Shown here in pieces: positions 63,034-64,000 of a DNA stretch of 64,000 bases. The notes under the pieces are model-generated. The model searched no databases. It saw nothing but the letters and a program-made list of their open reading frames with translations, and had not been told where the DNA came from. The translations under genes and the position numbers were made by a program. The stretch's first letter is position 1; every line of letters starts with the position of its first letter. Source of the DNA: Georgenia faecalis (GTDB lineage Bacteria > Actinomycetota > Actinomycetes > Actinomycetales > Actinomycetaceae); contig NZ_CP033325.1 of assembly GCF_003710105.1 (NCBI RefSeq), forward strand, positions 2,914,001 to 2,978,000, in the 5' to 3' direction.

Positions 63034-64000
63034 TCACGAGCACGAGTGCGCCGCGTACGGCGCCTCGATCACCTCGGTCACGGTCGCGCCGTCGATCGTC
63101 GCCGAGACCGTCGCCGTCACCTTCCCCGCAGGCACCTGCGCCAGCCGGGTGGTGAAGGCGTGGAGCACGCTCGCGCCCGCGCCCACCGAGGCCGACGAAC
63201 GCGTCCCGTACGCCGAGGAGATCTCCGCCGACACCGGCACCCCCTCGCCGTTGGTCACCCGGGCGGTGAGGACCGTCCGGCCCACCACGCACCGAGCGCT
63301 GGTCTCCACCGAGACCTCCAGCGGTGGTGCGTCGCCCACGACGACGAGCGTGAGCGTCGTCGCCGTCGTCCCGGCGCGGCTCACGTAGTCCGGCAGGACG
63401 AGGTCGCCGCGGATCTGGTACGTCCCGGGCCGGTTGACGACGGCGGGGTCGAAGTCCCACTCGACGCCGATCGCCTGGTTGTCCCGCGAGCCGTCGTTGT
63501 ACGACACCTCGACCCGCGTCGGGAGCTGCGGCTGCTCCCCCACCGCAACCGTGAGCTCGAACTGCTCGGCTCCCTGGATCGAGATGCCACCGGGCGAGTT
63601 CTCCGGACGGACGTAGATCTGCGCCTGCGCGATGAGGCCGTACGCCGCGTTCGTGCCGTACACGACGAACGGTTCGACGTTGGTCTCGGCGACCATCGCG
63701 GGGGTGATCTCCTGCCAGGTGAACGGCAGGGTGCCGCGCACGCCGCTGGAGTACACGACGTCGAGCTCGGTGGGCAGCTCCGGCACCACGCCGGTGGGCG
63801 TGCGGATGATGACCGGCGAGGCGAAGTCCTCCACCGTGTCGCCGTTGACCCGCCAGCGCAGGACGCCGGTACCGGCCCCGCCGGGCTGCACGCCGAAGAC
63901 CCGGATGCGCAGGTGCGTGGCGGAGACCGGCTCGAACTCCAGGGAGTTGTACTGGTTCCGGCTCAGCGCTCCGGCGTAGGTCGAACCGTCCGTCAGCGTC
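63034..64000 (-). CDS. C-terminal part of a secreted multidomain protein (5' end outside window)
   Basis: The frame is open from the stop at 63034 to the right window edge (322 codons); the GTG at 63891 is internal. From the visible N-terminal side: the end of a discoidin/CBM-like sandwich (NQYNSLEFEPVSATHLRIRV), two Big_4-like Ig domains (GVVPELPTELDVVYSSG; PQLPTRVEVSYNDGS), and the same ~95-residue two-Cys module as the three glycosidases (RCVVGRTV ... YAAHSCS). The catalytic part lies beyond the window; the architecture resembles secreted arabinan-degrading enzymes, but its family cannot be assigned. Confidence 0.85.
   Translation of the reverse strand, partial: TLTDGSTYAGALSRNQYNSLEFEPVSATHLRIRVFGVQPGGAGTGVLRWRVNGDTVEDFASPVIIRTPTGVVPELPTELDVVYSSGVRGTLPFTWQEITPAMVAETNVEPFVVYGTNAAYGLIAQAQIYVRPENSPGGISIQGAEQFELTVAVGEQPQLPTRVEVSYNDGSRDNQAIGVEWDFDPAVVNRPGTYQIRGDLVLPDYVSRAGTTATTLTLVVVGDAPPLEVSVETSARCVVGRTVLTARVTNGEGVPVSAEISSAYGTRSSASVGAGASVLHAFTTRLAQVPAGKVTATVSATIDGATVTEVIEAPYAAHSCS

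Overview
The window is chromosomal DNA of a very GC-rich actinomycete, probably of the Micrococcales (relatives of Cellulomonas, Georgenia or Promicromonospora); the genus cannot be fixed from the sequence. The evidence is the strong third-position GC bias that opens long shadow frames on both strands, a complete actinobacterial-type nuoA-G order, classical menaquinone genes, a BldC-like regulator, the tiny ribosomal protein bS22, a DUF4229 protein, and many genes that seem to be translated from leaderless mRNAs (TANNNT box 5-8 nt before ATG/GTG). No rRNA, tRNA, insertion sequence, prophage or CRISPR array was seen.

Left third (1-31 kb), respiration and quinone. nuoA-G (minus strand, each gene touching or nearly touching the next) encodes the peripheral and first membrane parts of NADH:quinone oxidoreductase; nuoG runs off the left edge. 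Around it lie a geranylgeranyl-reductase-family flavoprotein (MenJ-like), menG, menF, an HtrA-like protease, menD-menC, menB, menE and menA, which is nearly all of the pathway from chorismate to menaquinone. menH and a thioesterase are not in the window. Inside this group sits a metal island: a CbiM-CbiN fusion permease and an ArsR regulator carrying an extra N-terminal ChrB-like domain. Then come the System II cytochrome c biogenesis operon (histidine phosphatase, ResA-like thioredoxin, CcdA, ResB, CcsB), a YceI protein behind a palindromic operator, a PadR/HAAS pair, a glutaredoxin-like protein, a HAD phosphatase, bS22 and a BldC-like protein.

Middle (31-38 kb): an AcuC-like deacetylase, a KtrB/KtrA potassium channel pair, and the L-arabinose catabolic operon araB-araD-araA, bounded by strong hairpin terminators.

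Right half (38-64 kb), arabinan and arabinoside use. Four secreted multidomain proteins (tandem GH43, GH51, GH43, and the C-terminal part of an unidentified one) all end in the same roughly 95-residue two-cysteine module. Two importers serve them: a YtfQRT-YjfF-type (furanose class) ABC system and a MalEFG-type ABC system without an ATPase, the latter co-transcribed with an intracellular GH127 beta-L-arabinofuranosidase. Each importer has its own LacI-family regulator. Polysaccharide side chains would be cut outside, arabinofuranosides imported, trimmed inside by GH127, epimerised by the GalM-like protein and fed to AraA/AraB/AraD.

The most striking regulatory signal is an almost identical promoter-operator module in front of both araB and the YtfQ-type operon (30 of 32 positions excluding its last two bases are the same or differ only at two central bases), plus a second LacI-type palindrome present once at araB and twice upstream of the MalE-type operon. 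araBDA therefore looks like the point where both LacI circuits meet. Further oddities are a 285-bp, about 98.6 % identical repeat at the 3' ends of two neighbouring glycosidase genes, and stem-loops directly after both binding-protein genes.
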